NCBI RefSeq assembly: GCF_023740735.1
Contig: NZ_JAMRXH010000001.1
Coordinates: 372,001 to 436,000, forward strand
From: Nocardia sp. CDC159
GTDB taxonomy: Bacteria > Actinomycetota > Actinomycetes > Mycobacteriales > Mycobacteriaceae
DNA: 64,000 nt
Reading direction: 5' to 3'
Under the pieces are notes generated by a model, which was not told where the DNA came from, made no database searches, and saw only the letters and a list, made by a program, of their open reading frames with translations. Made by a program: the position numbers and the translations under genes. Below, one piece after another: positions 27,186 through 36,207 of this stretch (its first letter is position 1; the number at the start of each line of letters is the position of its first letter).

Positions 27186-27885
27186 CAAGGCAAGAGCGAC
27201 GCACGGGCAATCCGAGATCGTCCATGGCGACCAGCAGCGCCTGCCCCCGCTCGGCTCCCACGACCGAGGAGGTGCCAGCCAGTTCGGGCACGTAAGTGGC
27301 CGCGCCGACGACGGTTTCGGCGACCAGGGGCCAAAATCGCCGCGCGCTCAGCGCCGCGCACCGGGACATGCTGTGCTGCACCAACTTCAGCGCCGCCGCA
27401 CAGCGATGCGCCAGCCACATAGCCATCGCGCGTTCGCACGGCAGCACGACCACGCCCGGCCCGCCCGCCAGCGGATCGCCCTCGACCACGCGAATCGTGG
27501 TGTCGGACAGGCCCGCCCAGTCGATGCCGCCGTCGTTGTCGGTGTGCACCCACAAATTCTCCAGGCCGGGATCCCAGCAGCGCCCCTCGGCCACCCACAG
27601 CGCCACCACCCGGCCCACCACCGCGTGGATGAGCGCGGTGGCCACCACCTCGGCGGCGATATCGGAGCTGATCATCTCCGCGGCGTGGCGGCGGTACATG
27701 AGCTCGATGCGCCCCTCGCGCAGCCCGTCGGACAGCCGCCACCACCGCCGCCTGCCCTGCTCGGCCATCGCGGCCACCGCGTAGACGCGCGGATGCTCGG
27801 GTTGCAGTGCGCGCAGCCGGGTGCAGACCTGTTCGAAGGTCAGCTGCGCCGGGCGCGCCGGGCAGGCGGTCATCGGTTCGGGCAT
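27178..27885 (-). CDS. FhuF-like siderophore-iron reductase, C-terminal Fe-S motif truncated
   Basis: A 235-residue soluble protein, tentatively FhuF family (reductive release of iron from ferric siderophores). The helical core HAVVGRVVALWVAEG, the amphipathic MAMWLAHRCAAALKLVQH, and the terminal RRSC resemble this family. FhuF proteins usually end with a CC-x10-CxxC type 2Fe-2S motif. Here the frame stops four codons after RRSC-L, inside the iron box of the small RNA. The ATG at 27885 follows GAGGAGG. It is divergent from the permease operon across an iron box, so it should be induced by iron limitation. Assignment is moderate; an unrelated siderophore-associated protein is possible. Confidence 0.55.
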   Translation of the reverse strand: MPEPMTACPARPAQLTFEQVCTRLRALQPEHPRVYAVAAMAEQGRRRWWRLSDGLREGRIELMYRRHAAEMISSDIAAEVVATALIHAVVGRVVALWVAEGRCWDPGLENLWVHTDNDGGIDWAGLSDTTIRVVEGDPLAGGPGVVVLPCERAMAMWLAHRCAAALKLVQHSMSRCAALSARRFWPLVAETVVGAATYVPELAGTSSVVGAERGQALLVAMDDLGLPVRRSCLVR

Positions 27886-27926
27886 CGAACCTCCTCATCG
27901 ATTGGCATTGCTGGCCGAAACGGAAG

Positions 27927-27945
27927 ATAGGTTAGGCTTACCAGA
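27927..27945. promoter_or_regulatory. IdeR iron box between FhuF-like gene and importer operon
   Basis: ATAGGTTAGGCTTACCAGA matches the iron-box consensus at about 15 of 19 positions. It lies in the 105-bp gap between divergent starts at 27885 (minus) and 27991 (plus), so one IdeR site probably controls both directions. Confidence 0.82.
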
Positions 27946-27990
27946 CTTACCGAGCAATGGAAGAAATCACGTCAGGAGTTATTCGTCGCC

Positions 27991-29028
27991 GTGCCCGCCG
28001 CAGTCACCCCGAATCGACGCCGCGCGGCCGGACTGGCGCTGCTGGCCGCGCTACTGCTGATCGCGGTGGTCGCGGGCATCGCGGTGGGCGCGCGCTCGCT
28101 GGCGCCCGCCACGGTCGTGCACGCCCTGAGCTGTCCGGACGGCTGGCCGCTCACCTGCCCGGCCACCACGCCCGCCGATCAGATCGTGCGCCAACTGCGC
28201 CTGCCGCGAACGGCATTGGCGGTGCTGACCGGCCTCGCGCTGGGCCTGTCCGGTGCGCTCATGCAGGGGTATACCCGCAATCCGCTGGCCGACTCCGGAC
28301 TGCTCGGCCTCAATGCCGGGGCGGCGTTCCTGGCCGCGCTGGGCATCCACCTGTTCGGGCTGTCGCATCCGCGGCAGTACATCTGGCTCGCCCTCGCGGG
28401 CGCGTTGCTCGCGGGTGTGGTGGTGTTCGCGGCCTCCGCGGCGGGCGGCGGTAAGGCCGGCCCGCTGAGCCTGGTGCTCGCGGGTGCGGCGGTGACCGCC
28501 CTGCTGCAGGCCATGACCAATGCCGTTGTGCTGCTGGATCCGGAGGCCGCCGACACCTATCGATACTGGGTGGTCGGCTCGGTCGCCGGACACGATACGG
28601 CGGTGCTGCGCCAGGTGCTGCCGTTCATTGCCGTGGGCGTGGCCCTCGCGATGGCCACCGCCCCGGGTTTGAACGCGCTGGGCCTCGGCGAGGAGGTGGC
28701 CCGCGGCCTGGGCGTGAACATCGCCCGCAACCGCGCGCTGGGGTTGGCTGCGGTGGTGCTGCTCACCGGGGCCGCCACCGCCGCGGTCGGCCCGATCGCC
28801 TTCCTCGGCCTGATCGCCCCGCATCTGGCCCGCTTCGCCACCGGACCGGATCACCGCTGGCTGCTGCCGTATTCCGCGCTGCTCGGCGCGCTGCTGCTGC
28901 TCGTCGCGGACGTGGTGGGCCGCGTGGTCGCGCTGCCGGGCGAGTTGCAGGCCGGAATTATGCTGTCGGTGGTGGGCGCGCCCTATTTCATTCTGCTGGT
29001 GCGTCGCCGGAAGGCGGTGGCGCTGTGA
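27991..29028 (+). CDS. Siderophore ABC transporter permease 1 (FecCD family)
   Basis: A 345-residue polytopic permease of the FecCD/BtuC family. GLALGLSGALMQGYTRNPLADSGLLGLNAGA is the family signature, and FLGLIAPHLAR is the ATPase-contact loop. Many hydrophobic segments fit about 9-10 helices. A Cys pair (SCPDGWPLTCPA) lies in the first periplasmic loop. GTG 27991 follows AGGAG. It is the first gene of a three-gene operon and overlaps the next by GTGA. No substrate-binding lipoprotein gene is adjacent, so the binding protein must be encoded elsewhere. Confidence 0.93.
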   Translation: MPAAVTPNRRRAAGLALLAALLLIAVVAGIAVGARSLAPATVVHALSCPDGWPLTCPATTPADQIVRQLRLPRTALAVLTGLALGLSGALMQGYTRNPLADSGLLGLNAGAAFLAALGIHLFGLSHPRQYIWLALAGALLAGVVVFAASAAGGGKAGPLSLVLAGAAVTALLQAMTNAVVLLDPEAADTYRYWVVGSVAGHDTAVLRQVLPFIAVGVALAMATAPGLNALGLGEEVARGLGVNIARNRALGLAAVVLLTGAATAAVGPIAFLGLIAPHLARFATGPDHRWLLPYSALLGALLLLVADVVGRVVALPGELQAGIMLSVVGAPYFILLVRRRKAVAL

Positions 29029-30125
29029 CGGTTTCGCCCCCGCGCGACCCGGTGACCCGAGCGCGCCCCGCCGTGCGTGTGCGCGGCTTCTCGACGGTAC
29101 TGCGACCGACGATGGTGCTCACCGTCGTCGCGCTCACGGCCGCGCTGCTGGTGCTGTTCGCCCTCGACATCTCCCACGGCGAGTTCCACATCCCGCTGGG
29201 CCGGGTGGTCGACGTGCTCACCGGCGGCGGCACCCGCGCGCAGCGGTTCGTCATCCTCGATTCCCGGCTGCCGCGGGCGGTGACCGCCGTGATCGCGGGG
29301 GCCGCGCTCGGAATCGCCGGGGCGGTAACCCAATCCATCCTGCACAACCCGCTCGCCAGCCCCGACGTCCTCGGTATCACCTCGGGCGCGGGCCTGGCCG
29401 CGGTGGCCGTGCTGGCCGGAACCGGCGGCGCCACCACCGGTTTCGCGGCGGTCTTCGGCGTGCCGCTGGCTGCGCTGACCGGTGCGCTGCTCACCGCGGC
29501 CGTCATCTATCTGCTCGCCTGGGGCCGCACCCACACCGGCGATCTCGGTGTCACCGGAATTCGGCTGGTACTCATCGGCATCGGCGCCAATGCCGTGCTC
29601 ATGGCCGGAACCAGCTGGCTGCTGGTGCGCGCCAGCCTGCAGGACGCCGCGCGGGCCCAGCTGTGGCTGACCGGATCGCTGGACGCGGCGAACTGGACGC
29701 GCGCCGTCCCGGCCGCACTCGGGCTCGCGCTGGTGCTGCTCGTCACCGCCGCCTCCGCCCGCACCCTCGCCGCCCTGCGATTCGGCTCCGACACCACCCG
29801 CACCCTGGGCGTACGGATGCAGACCCAGCAGGCGGTGCTGATCGGCGCGGCGGTGGCCGCGGCCGGGCTGGCCACCGCCGCGGTCGGGCCGCTGTCGTTC
29901 GTCGGCCTGGCCGCGCCGCAGCTCGCGCGGCGGCTGCTGCGCACCCCCGGTGAGCCGATCGTCGGCTCGGCCGTCACCGGCGCCCTGCTGGTGGTGGGCT
30001 CGGATGTGCTGGCCCGCACGGTTTTTCCGGTCGACCTCCCGGTCGGTATCGTGACCGCCGCGCTCGGCGCGCCGTTCCTGCTGTTGTTGCTCGTGCGTGT
30101 GAATCGGAAGGCGACCCTCGTATGA
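29025..30125 (+). CDS. Siderophore ABC transporter permease 2 (FecCD family)
   Basis: A 366-residue FecCD permease, expected to pair with permease 1. AVIAGAALGIAGAVTQSILHNPLASPDVLGITSGA is the conserved segment, and FVGLAAPQLARRLL is the ATPase-contact loop. GTG 29025 overlaps the upstream stop; the downstream ATPase overlaps by ATGA. About 25 N-terminal residues are basic and cytoplasmic. Confidence 0.93.
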   Translation: MTVSPPRDPVTRARPAVRVRGFSTVLRPTMVLTVVALTAALLVLFALDISHGEFHIPLGRVVDVLTGGGTRAQRFVILDSRLPRAVTAVIAGAALGIAGAVTQSILHNPLASPDVLGITSGAGLAAVAVLAGTGGATTGFAAVFGVPLAALTGALLTAAVIYLLAWGRTHTGDLGVTGIRLVLIGIGANAVLMAGTSWLLVRASLQDAARAQLWLTGSLDAANWTRAVPAALGLALVLLVTAASARTLAALRFGSDTTRTLGVRMQTQQAVLIGAAVAAAGLATAAVGPLSFVGLAAPQLARRLLRTPGEPIVGSAVTGALLVVGSDVLARTVFPVDLPVGIVTAALGAPFLLLLLVRVNRKATLV

Positions 30126-30955
30126 CCCATCGACTCTCGGCCGCGGACCTGTCGCTGGCCTACGGCGCGAACGTCATCGTCGACGACCTGTCGCTGACCG
30201 TCGAACCCGGCCTGATCACCACGATCATCGGCCCCAACGGCTGCGGCAAGTCCACCCTGCTGCGCGCGCTGGGCCGACTGCTCAAGCCGCGCGCGGGCCA
30301 GGTTCTGTTGGACGGCAAGGCCATAGCAACCCAAAAAACCCGCGATGTCGCCCGGATCGTCGGCATGCTGCCGCAGACCCCGGTCGCGCCGGAGGGCCTC
30401 ACCGTCGCCGATCTGGTCGCCCGCGGCCGCCATCCGCACCAGTCCTGGCTGCGGCAGTGGTCGGCCGAGGACGAGACCGAGGTGAGCGCCGCGCTGGCCC
30501 GAACCGGCATCGCCGACCTCGCCGAGCGCACCCTCGACGAACTGTCCGGCGGCCAGCGCCAACGCGCCTGGATCTCCATGGCCCTGGCCCAGGGCACCGA
30601 CATCCTGCTGCTCGACGAGCCCACCACCTACCTCGACCTGGCCCATTCCCTCGAGGTGCTGGATCTGGTCGACCGGCTGCACGACGAGCTGGGCCGCACG
30701 GTCGTGATGGTGCTGCACGATCTGAACCTGGCCATCCGCTACAGCGACCGGCTGATCGTCATGCGCTCGGGCAGTATCGTCGCCCAGGGCGCACCCACCG
30801 ACGTGGTCGATGCCGACCTGCTGCGCGAGGTGTTCGGACTGCGCGCCGAGGTGCATACCGACCCCGTCTCCGGGCGGCCGATGATCGTGCCCATCGGGAC
30901 CCGGCATGTGCTCGAGACGTTCGGCGACCCCGACTCGTGCCCCGCGCCACTATGA
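30122..30955 (+). CDS. Siderophore ABC transporter ATP-binding protein
   Basis: A 277-residue FepC/FhuC-type ATPase. Walker A is GPNGCGKST, the signature is LSGGQRQRAWI, Walker B is DILLLDEPTT, and the H-loop is VLHDLN. It energises ferric-siderophore import with the two preceding permeases. The operon is under the iron box at 27927-27945. A 77-bp gap with no terminator-like hairpin separates it from blaI. Confidence 0.96.
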   Translation: MTHRLSAADLSLAYGANVIVDDLSLTVEPGLITTIIGPNGCGKSTLLRALGRLLKPRAGQVLLDGKAIATQKTRDVARIVGMLPQTPVAPEGLTVADLVARGRHPHQSWLRQWSAEDETEVSAALARTGIADLAERTLDELSGGQRQRAWISMALAQGTDILLLDEPTTYLDLAHSLEVLDLVDRLHDELGRTVVMVLHDLNLAIRYSDRLIVMRSGSIVAQGAPTDVVDADLLREVFGLRAEVHTDPVSGRPMIVPIGTRHVLETFGDPDSCPAPL

Positions 30956-31020
30956 AAAATCCCACAGAGCTACCGGCGGGTTACGACATCCAGTAGTACG
31001 CATTTGTGTCGTTGGCTCCG

Positions 31021-31026
31021 TAAACT
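31021..31026 (+). promoter_or_regulatory. -10 element of blaI (probable leaderless transcript)
   Basis: TAAACT ends 6 nt before ATG 31033, so the transcript should begin with the start codon. Upstream, ACGACA (30983-30988) and TGTCGT (31007-31012) form an inverted pair that could be a BlaI site, which is uncertain. Confidence 0.5.
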
Positions 31027-31032
31027 GGTGTG

Positions 31033-31452
31033 ATGGCAGGTCTTGGTGAACTCGAGAAAGCGGTCATGGACCAGTTGTGGTCGGCCGACGAACCCCAGAC
31101 GGTCCGGCAGGTCCACGAGGCCCTCGCGGCGCGTCGCGAGCTCGCGTACACCACGGTGATGACCGTTCTGCAGCGGCTCGCGAAGAAGAATCTGGTCGTG
31201 CAGCAGCGCGACGATCGGGCCCATCGCTATGCGCCCGTGCACACCCGCGACGAGCTCGTCGCCAGTCTGATGGTCGACGCCCTGCAGCAGGCCGACGAGG
31301 TCGGCAGCCGGCGCGCGGCGCTCGTGCACTTCGTCGAGGCGGTGGGCAAGGACGAGGCTGCCGCATTGCGGGAGGCACTCGCTAAGCTCGAAGATGCCGA
31401 GGCAGCGCGCAATGCGTCCGACGATGACAAAGGAGTCGCCCCGCCGCAGTAA
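31033..31452 (+). CDS. blaI: BlaI/MecI/CopY family repressor
   Basis: A 139-residue winged-helix repressor. LGELEKAVMDQLW and ELAYTTVMTVLQRLAKKNLVVQQRDDRAHRYAPV are the DNA-binding domain; the C-terminal helices mediate dimerisation. It is paired with an M56 peptidase and matches the Rv1846c-Rv1845c arrangement, in which BlaI is inactivated when beta-lactam or envelope stress is sensed. ATG 31033 is used rather than GTG 31030 because of the -10 spacing. It does not flank a beta-lactamase gene here; the nearest bla-like hydrolase is about 21 kb away. Confidence 0.92.
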   Translation: MAGLGELEKAVMDQLWSADEPQTVRQVHEALAARRELAYTTVMTVLQRLAKKNLVVQQRDDRAHRYAPVHTRDELVASLMVDALQQADEVGSRRAALVHFVEAVGKDEAAALREALAKLEDAEAARNASDDDKGVAPPQ

Positions 31453-31533
31453 TCTGCGGTGCTCCCGGTCAGATGGACAACTGCAGAGCGCCGCGATCTC
31501 GGGCCCCTGGCCCCACAACGCAGTGAGCTGAGC

Positions 31534-32484
31534 ATGAACGCAACCGCGCCGGTATTCGCCGGTCTCGCTTTGCTTCTCGCGGGACCGGTGCCGTCCCTGC
31601 TCGCTCGGGCCACCTGGCCGTATCGCACGCCGCGCGCCGCACTGGTGCTGTGGCAGGCCGTGGCGCTGGCCGCGGTGCTGAGCGCGTTCGGGTCCGGTCT
31701 GGCGATCGCGAGCGAGCTGTTGGTCCCCGGCCCGGACGGACGGCCCACCACCTCGCCCACCAAGGAGATCGATGCGCTGGGCCTGCCGCTGTGGCTGGCC
31801 TATGTGATCGTGTTCGCGCTCACGCTGCTGGTCGGCGCGCGCCTGATCTATGCCGCGATCCGGGTCGGGGTGCACACCCGCCGCCGCCGCGCCCGCCATC
31901 GCATGCTGGTCGACCTGCTCGATCAGGGCGGCGACTATCGCCATGCCGATCCCAAATCCGCCGATATCCGCGTCCTCGCCGCCACCGAGCCCATCGCCTA
32001 CTGCCTGCCCGGGCTGCGGCGACGAGTCGTGTTGAGCCAGGGCACCTTCGCCAACCTGTCCGAGGCCGAGCTCACCGCGATCGTCAGCCACGAGCGCTCC
32101 CATCTGCGCGCCCGCCACGATCTGGTGCTCGAGGCGTTCACCGCGGCACACGAGGCGTTTCCGCGGTTCGTGCGCAGCAAGTCGGCGCTGGATTCGGTGA
32201 AGCTGCTGATCGAACTGCTCGCCGACGATTCCGCGGTCAAGGTCACCGGCCCGACCCCGCTCGCCCGCGCGCTGGTGGCCTGCTCGAATTCCACCGCGCC
32301 GCAGGGGGCGATGGCCGTGGGCGGGCCGACCACCCTCATCCGCATCCAGCGCCTGGCCGGACCGCTGGGCGATCTGCGCATCGCCACCGCGGCGTATCTG
32401 GCCGCGGCGGCGATCCTGGTGGTGCCCACCCTGGCGGTGGCGATTCCGTGGCTGGTCGAGCTGAGCCGGTTGTTCAGTGCCTGA
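31534..32484 (+). CDS. M56 family membrane metallopeptidase (BlaR1-like, no sensor domain)
   Basis: A 316-residue membrane protein. The zinc-protease motif HERSH (near residue 187, in IVSHERSHLRARHD) is flanked by hydrophobic helices at about 5-25, 37-57, 85-105 and a C-terminal helix. It lacks the extracellular penicillin-binding sensor of staphylococcal BlaR1, as in Rv1845c. The expected role is proteolytic release of BlaI repression. ATG 31534 is the first start before the first membrane helix; an ORF extension to 31459 adds no recognisable sequence. It overlaps the helicase by 8 nt. Confidence 0.88.
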   Translation: MNATAPVFAGLALLLAGPVPSLLARATWPYRTPRAALVLWQAVALAAVLSAFGSGLAIASELLVPGPDGRPTTSPTKEIDALGLPLWLAYVIVFALTLLVGARLIYAAIRVGVHTRRRRARHRMLVDLLDQGGDYRHADPKSADIRVLAATEPIAYCLPGLRRRVVLSQGTFANLSEAELTAIVSHERSHLRARHDLVLEAFTAAHEAFPRFVRSKSALDSVKLLIELLADDSAVKVTGPTPLARALVACSNSTAPQGAMAVGGPTTLIRIQRLAGPLGDLRIATAAYLAAAAILVVPTLAVAIPWLVELSRLFSA

Positions 32485-33787
32485 ACCCCGCTTCGCCGAC
32501 CTGGGTCTGCCGGTCGCGCTGGTGCAGGCGCTACGCCGGATCGGGCTGGAGACGGCATTCCCGATCCAGGCGGCCGTGATTCCGGACATTCTGGCCGGTC
32601 ACGACGTATTGGGCCGGGCCGCAACGGGTTCGGGCAAGACGCTGGCCTTCGGGCTGCCCATGCTGATCCGCTCCGGCGCGGCCGCCCCCAAGAAACCACG
32701 CGGTCTGATCCTGACGCCGACCCGCGAGCTCGCGCTGCAGATCGAACGGGCCCTCGACGAGCCCGCGCTCGCCGCGGGCGTGCGGCTGGGCACGGCCGTC
32801 GGCGGCGTTCCGATCAAGCGCCAGGCCGACCGACTGTCCCGCGGCGTCGATCTGCTCATCGCCACCCCCGGCCGCCTCACCGATCTCCTCGGCCAGCGCG
32901 CCGTCGCCCTGGACGCGCTGCGGGTGGTCGCCGTGGACGAGGCCGATCACATGGCCGAGCTCGGCTTCCTCGATCAGGTGACGGCCCTGCTCGACCGGGC
33001 CCCCGCCGACAGCCAGCACCTGCTGTTCTCCGCCACCCTCGACGCGGCGGTGGACACCCTCGTCGAGCGCTACCTGCGCGACCCGGTCCGCCACTCGATC
33101 ACAATCACCACCGACGCCGCCGCCCAACCGGATTCGTCCCGACCCGATCCCACCGAACCGGCGATCGCGCACCACCTGCTGCACATCCGCAAAGCCGACA
33201 AGCGCGCGATCGTCACCGCCATCGCCGCCCGCGCGGGTCGCACGCTGCTGTTCGTGCGCACCCAGTTCGCCGCCGACAAGCTCACCCAGCGATTGCGCGC
33301 CTCCGGTGTCGCCGCGGTCGCCCTGCACGGCGGCAAGGCCCAGACCCAGCGCACCCGCGCCCTGACCGCCTTCACCGACGGCACCGCACCGGTCCTGGTC
33401 GCCACCGACGTCGCCGCCCGCGGCATCCACGTCGACGACATCTCCCTGGTCGTCCACGTCGACCCACCCATCGACCCGAAGACCTTCCTGCACCGCGCGG
33501 GCCGCACCGCCCGCGCGGGCGCGACCGGCATGGTCGTCACCCTCGTCACCGACGAGGAACGCGCGGCGACCGAGAAGCTGATGGCCGAGGCGGGCGTCGC
33601 GGCCGAGTCATCGCACGTGCGCCCCGACGATCCCGAGCTGGCGGCGCTGACCGGTTCCCGAAATCCCTCGGGCCGCCCCGTCCCGGACCCGTCCGCTCCC
33701 CCGCCAGCGACCCCGGCCGCGCGAAAGCGCGGTCCCGCCAAGCGGATCCACACCCGCCGCCGCGGCCACAATCCTTCCGATCGGTAA
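32477..33787 (+). CDS. DEAD-box RNA helicase
   Basis: A 436-residue ATP-dependent RNA helicase. The Q motif region (AFPIQAAVIPDIL), ATGSGKT, PTREL, TPGRL, VDEADHM, SAT and [10 protein letters not shown] are all visible, followed by a basic Pro/Arg-rich tail (about residues 385-436). It starts at GTG 32477 within the M56 gene. Helicases of this size assist RNA folding or ribosome assembly, often in the cold. It lies between the blaI pair and guaB1, where M. tuberculosis has gnd1. Confidence 0.94.
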   Translation: MPEPRFADLGLPVALVQALRRIGLETAFPIQAAVIPDILAGHDVLGRAATGSGKTLAFGLPMLIRSGAAAPKKPRGLILTPTRELALQIERALDEPALAAGVRLGTAVGGVPIKRQADRLSRGVDLLIATPGRLTDLLGQRAVALDALRVVAVDEADHMAELGFLDQVTALLDRAPADSQHLLFSATLDAAVDTLVERYLRDPVRHSITITTDAAAQPDSSRPDPTEPAIAHHLLHIRKADKRAIVTAIAARAGRTLLFVRTQFAADKLTQRLRASGVAAVALHGGKAQTQRTRALTAFTDGTAPVLVATDVAARGIHVDDISLVVHVDPPIDPKTFLHRAGRTARAGATGMVVTLVTDEERAATEKLMAEAGVAAESSHVRPDDPELAALTGSRNPSGRPVPDPSAPPPATPAARKRGPAKRIHTRRRGHNPSDR

Positions 33788-33790
33788 ACT
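33785..33790 (+). promoter_or_regulatory. -10 element before the DUF1992 gene, overlapping the helicase stop
   Basis: TAAACT includes the helicase stop codon TAA (33785-33787). It lies 33 nt before ATG 33824, which has AAGGGGG as its ribosome-binding site. The hexamer is the same as at blaI and the VWA gene. Confidence 0.35.
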
Positions 33791-33823
33791 GGACGCACCG
33801 GACAGATCATCAAGGGGGATGAA

Positions 33824-34309
33824 ATGACCGAGCGCAAACCCGCGGGCATGAGCCAGGAGTCGTGGATCGACAGGCAGATTCGCGAGGCGACCGAACGCGG
33901 CGACTTCGACGATCTGCCCGGCAAGGGCAAGCCGCTGCCGGATGCCGGGCAGCCCTTCGACGAGAACTGGTGGCTGAAGGACTATTTGCGCCGCGAAAAG
34001 GTCGGCGGCGACGGAATTCTGCCACCCTCATTGATTCTCAAGCGCGATCTGGAGCGACTGCCGCGGACCGTTGCCCGGATGAGCTCCGAGGTCCGGGTGC
34101 GCGAGTACACCGCCGAACTCAACGATCGCATCACGAACTGGCTGCGAATGCCGCACGGACCGTACGTACATGTGGCTCCGGTCGATGTGGACGAGATCGT
34201 CGAGCAGTGGCGAACCGCCAGGCAACGACCCGCCCCCGCCGCGAATCCGGCCGAACCGCCCGCACATGCGCGCCCCGCGTGGTGGCGTCGGCTGTTCGCC
34301 CGCGACTGA
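33824..34309 (+). CDS. DUF1992 / DnaJ-homologue subfamily C28-type protein
   Basis: A 161-residue soluble protein. The family signature is ESWIDRQIREATERGDFDDLPGKGKPL, followed by DENWWLKDYLRREK and a helical segment. The C-terminal 30 residues are Pro/Ala-rich and end WWRRLFARD. The function of the family is unknown. The name comes from similarity to a eukaryotic DnaJ-associated protein, and no J domain is present here. It has a good Shine-Dalgarno. Confidence 0.88.
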   Translation: MTERKPAGMSQESWIDRQIREATERGDFDDLPGKGKPLPDAGQPFDENWWLKDYLRREKVGGDGILPPSLILKRDLERLPRTVARMSSEVRVREYTAELNDRITNWLRMPHGPYVHVAPVDVDEIVEQWRTARQRPAPAANPAEPPAHARPAWWRRLFARD

Positions 34310-35842
<1,533 letters not shown>

Positions 35843-35849
35843 TTTCGAC

Positions 35850-35891
35850 CACGAGGATGCCGGATCGACCGGTCGATCCGGCATCCTCGTG
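35850..35891 (+). terminator. Perfect 42-nt palindrome, terminator of guaB1
   Basis: Each arm is 21 nt with no unpaired centre (GATCGACC|GGTCGATC at the middle, outer CACGAGG/CCTCGTG). It begins 7 bp after the guaB1 stop codon. The RNA would form a 19-bp or longer hairpin with a minimal loop; no T-run follows. Confidence 0.75.
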
Positions 35892-36096
35892 CACCCGGCG
35901 GATTCGCGGCCGGGACCTCGCGTGATCGCGATGCGGTACGCGCGGCGCGGCCGGATTCGGGCCCGGCCCGACGCCGGAACATGGGGCAGCGCGCTGCGGG
36001 AAGCCGGTAAAGAACCCGGTAACATGTGGGTACCCGAGCCGTCTCATCGACTCGAGATCGAGCACGTACTCCACTCCCACCTGCGAAAGGAACCAG

Positions 36097-36207
36097 TTGT
36101 CACCCGCGTCCCAGGGCGCCACTCAGGAGGGCTCCTCTACCGAGCCGGGTGACCAACCCGGCGCCTCCGCTCCCGCAGTTCCTCCCGTTCATTCGGGGTG
36201 GTGCTGA
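36097..36207 (+). CDS. Possible coupled 36-residue leader ORF upstream of the CNNM/CBS gene
   Basis: TTG 36097, preceded by GAAAGGAACCA, opens 36 codons (Ser/Pro/Ala/Gly-rich, start MSPASQGATQEGS). They end at TGA 36205-36207, overlapping the start of the next gene (36198) in another frame. The peptide is disordered in composition. It could act by translational coupling, or it could be the remnant of an earlier N-terminus displaced by a frameshift. The rest of the 35892-36197 gap holds a -10-like TAACAT at about 36020 and no other recognisable element. Confidence 0.25.
   Translation: MSPASQGATQEGSSTEPGDQPGASAPAVPPVHSGWC

Noticed and set aside
30983..31012. BlaI operator before blaI
   Set aside because: ACGACA...TGTCGT is spaced by 18 bp and does not match a consensus I can state with confidence; kept only as a remark.
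36110..36170. ydaO/c-di-AMP or M-box riboswitch before the CNNM gene
   Set aside because: Short segments looked similar (CCGGGTGACCAACCCGG) but the conserved cores of both classes were not found.
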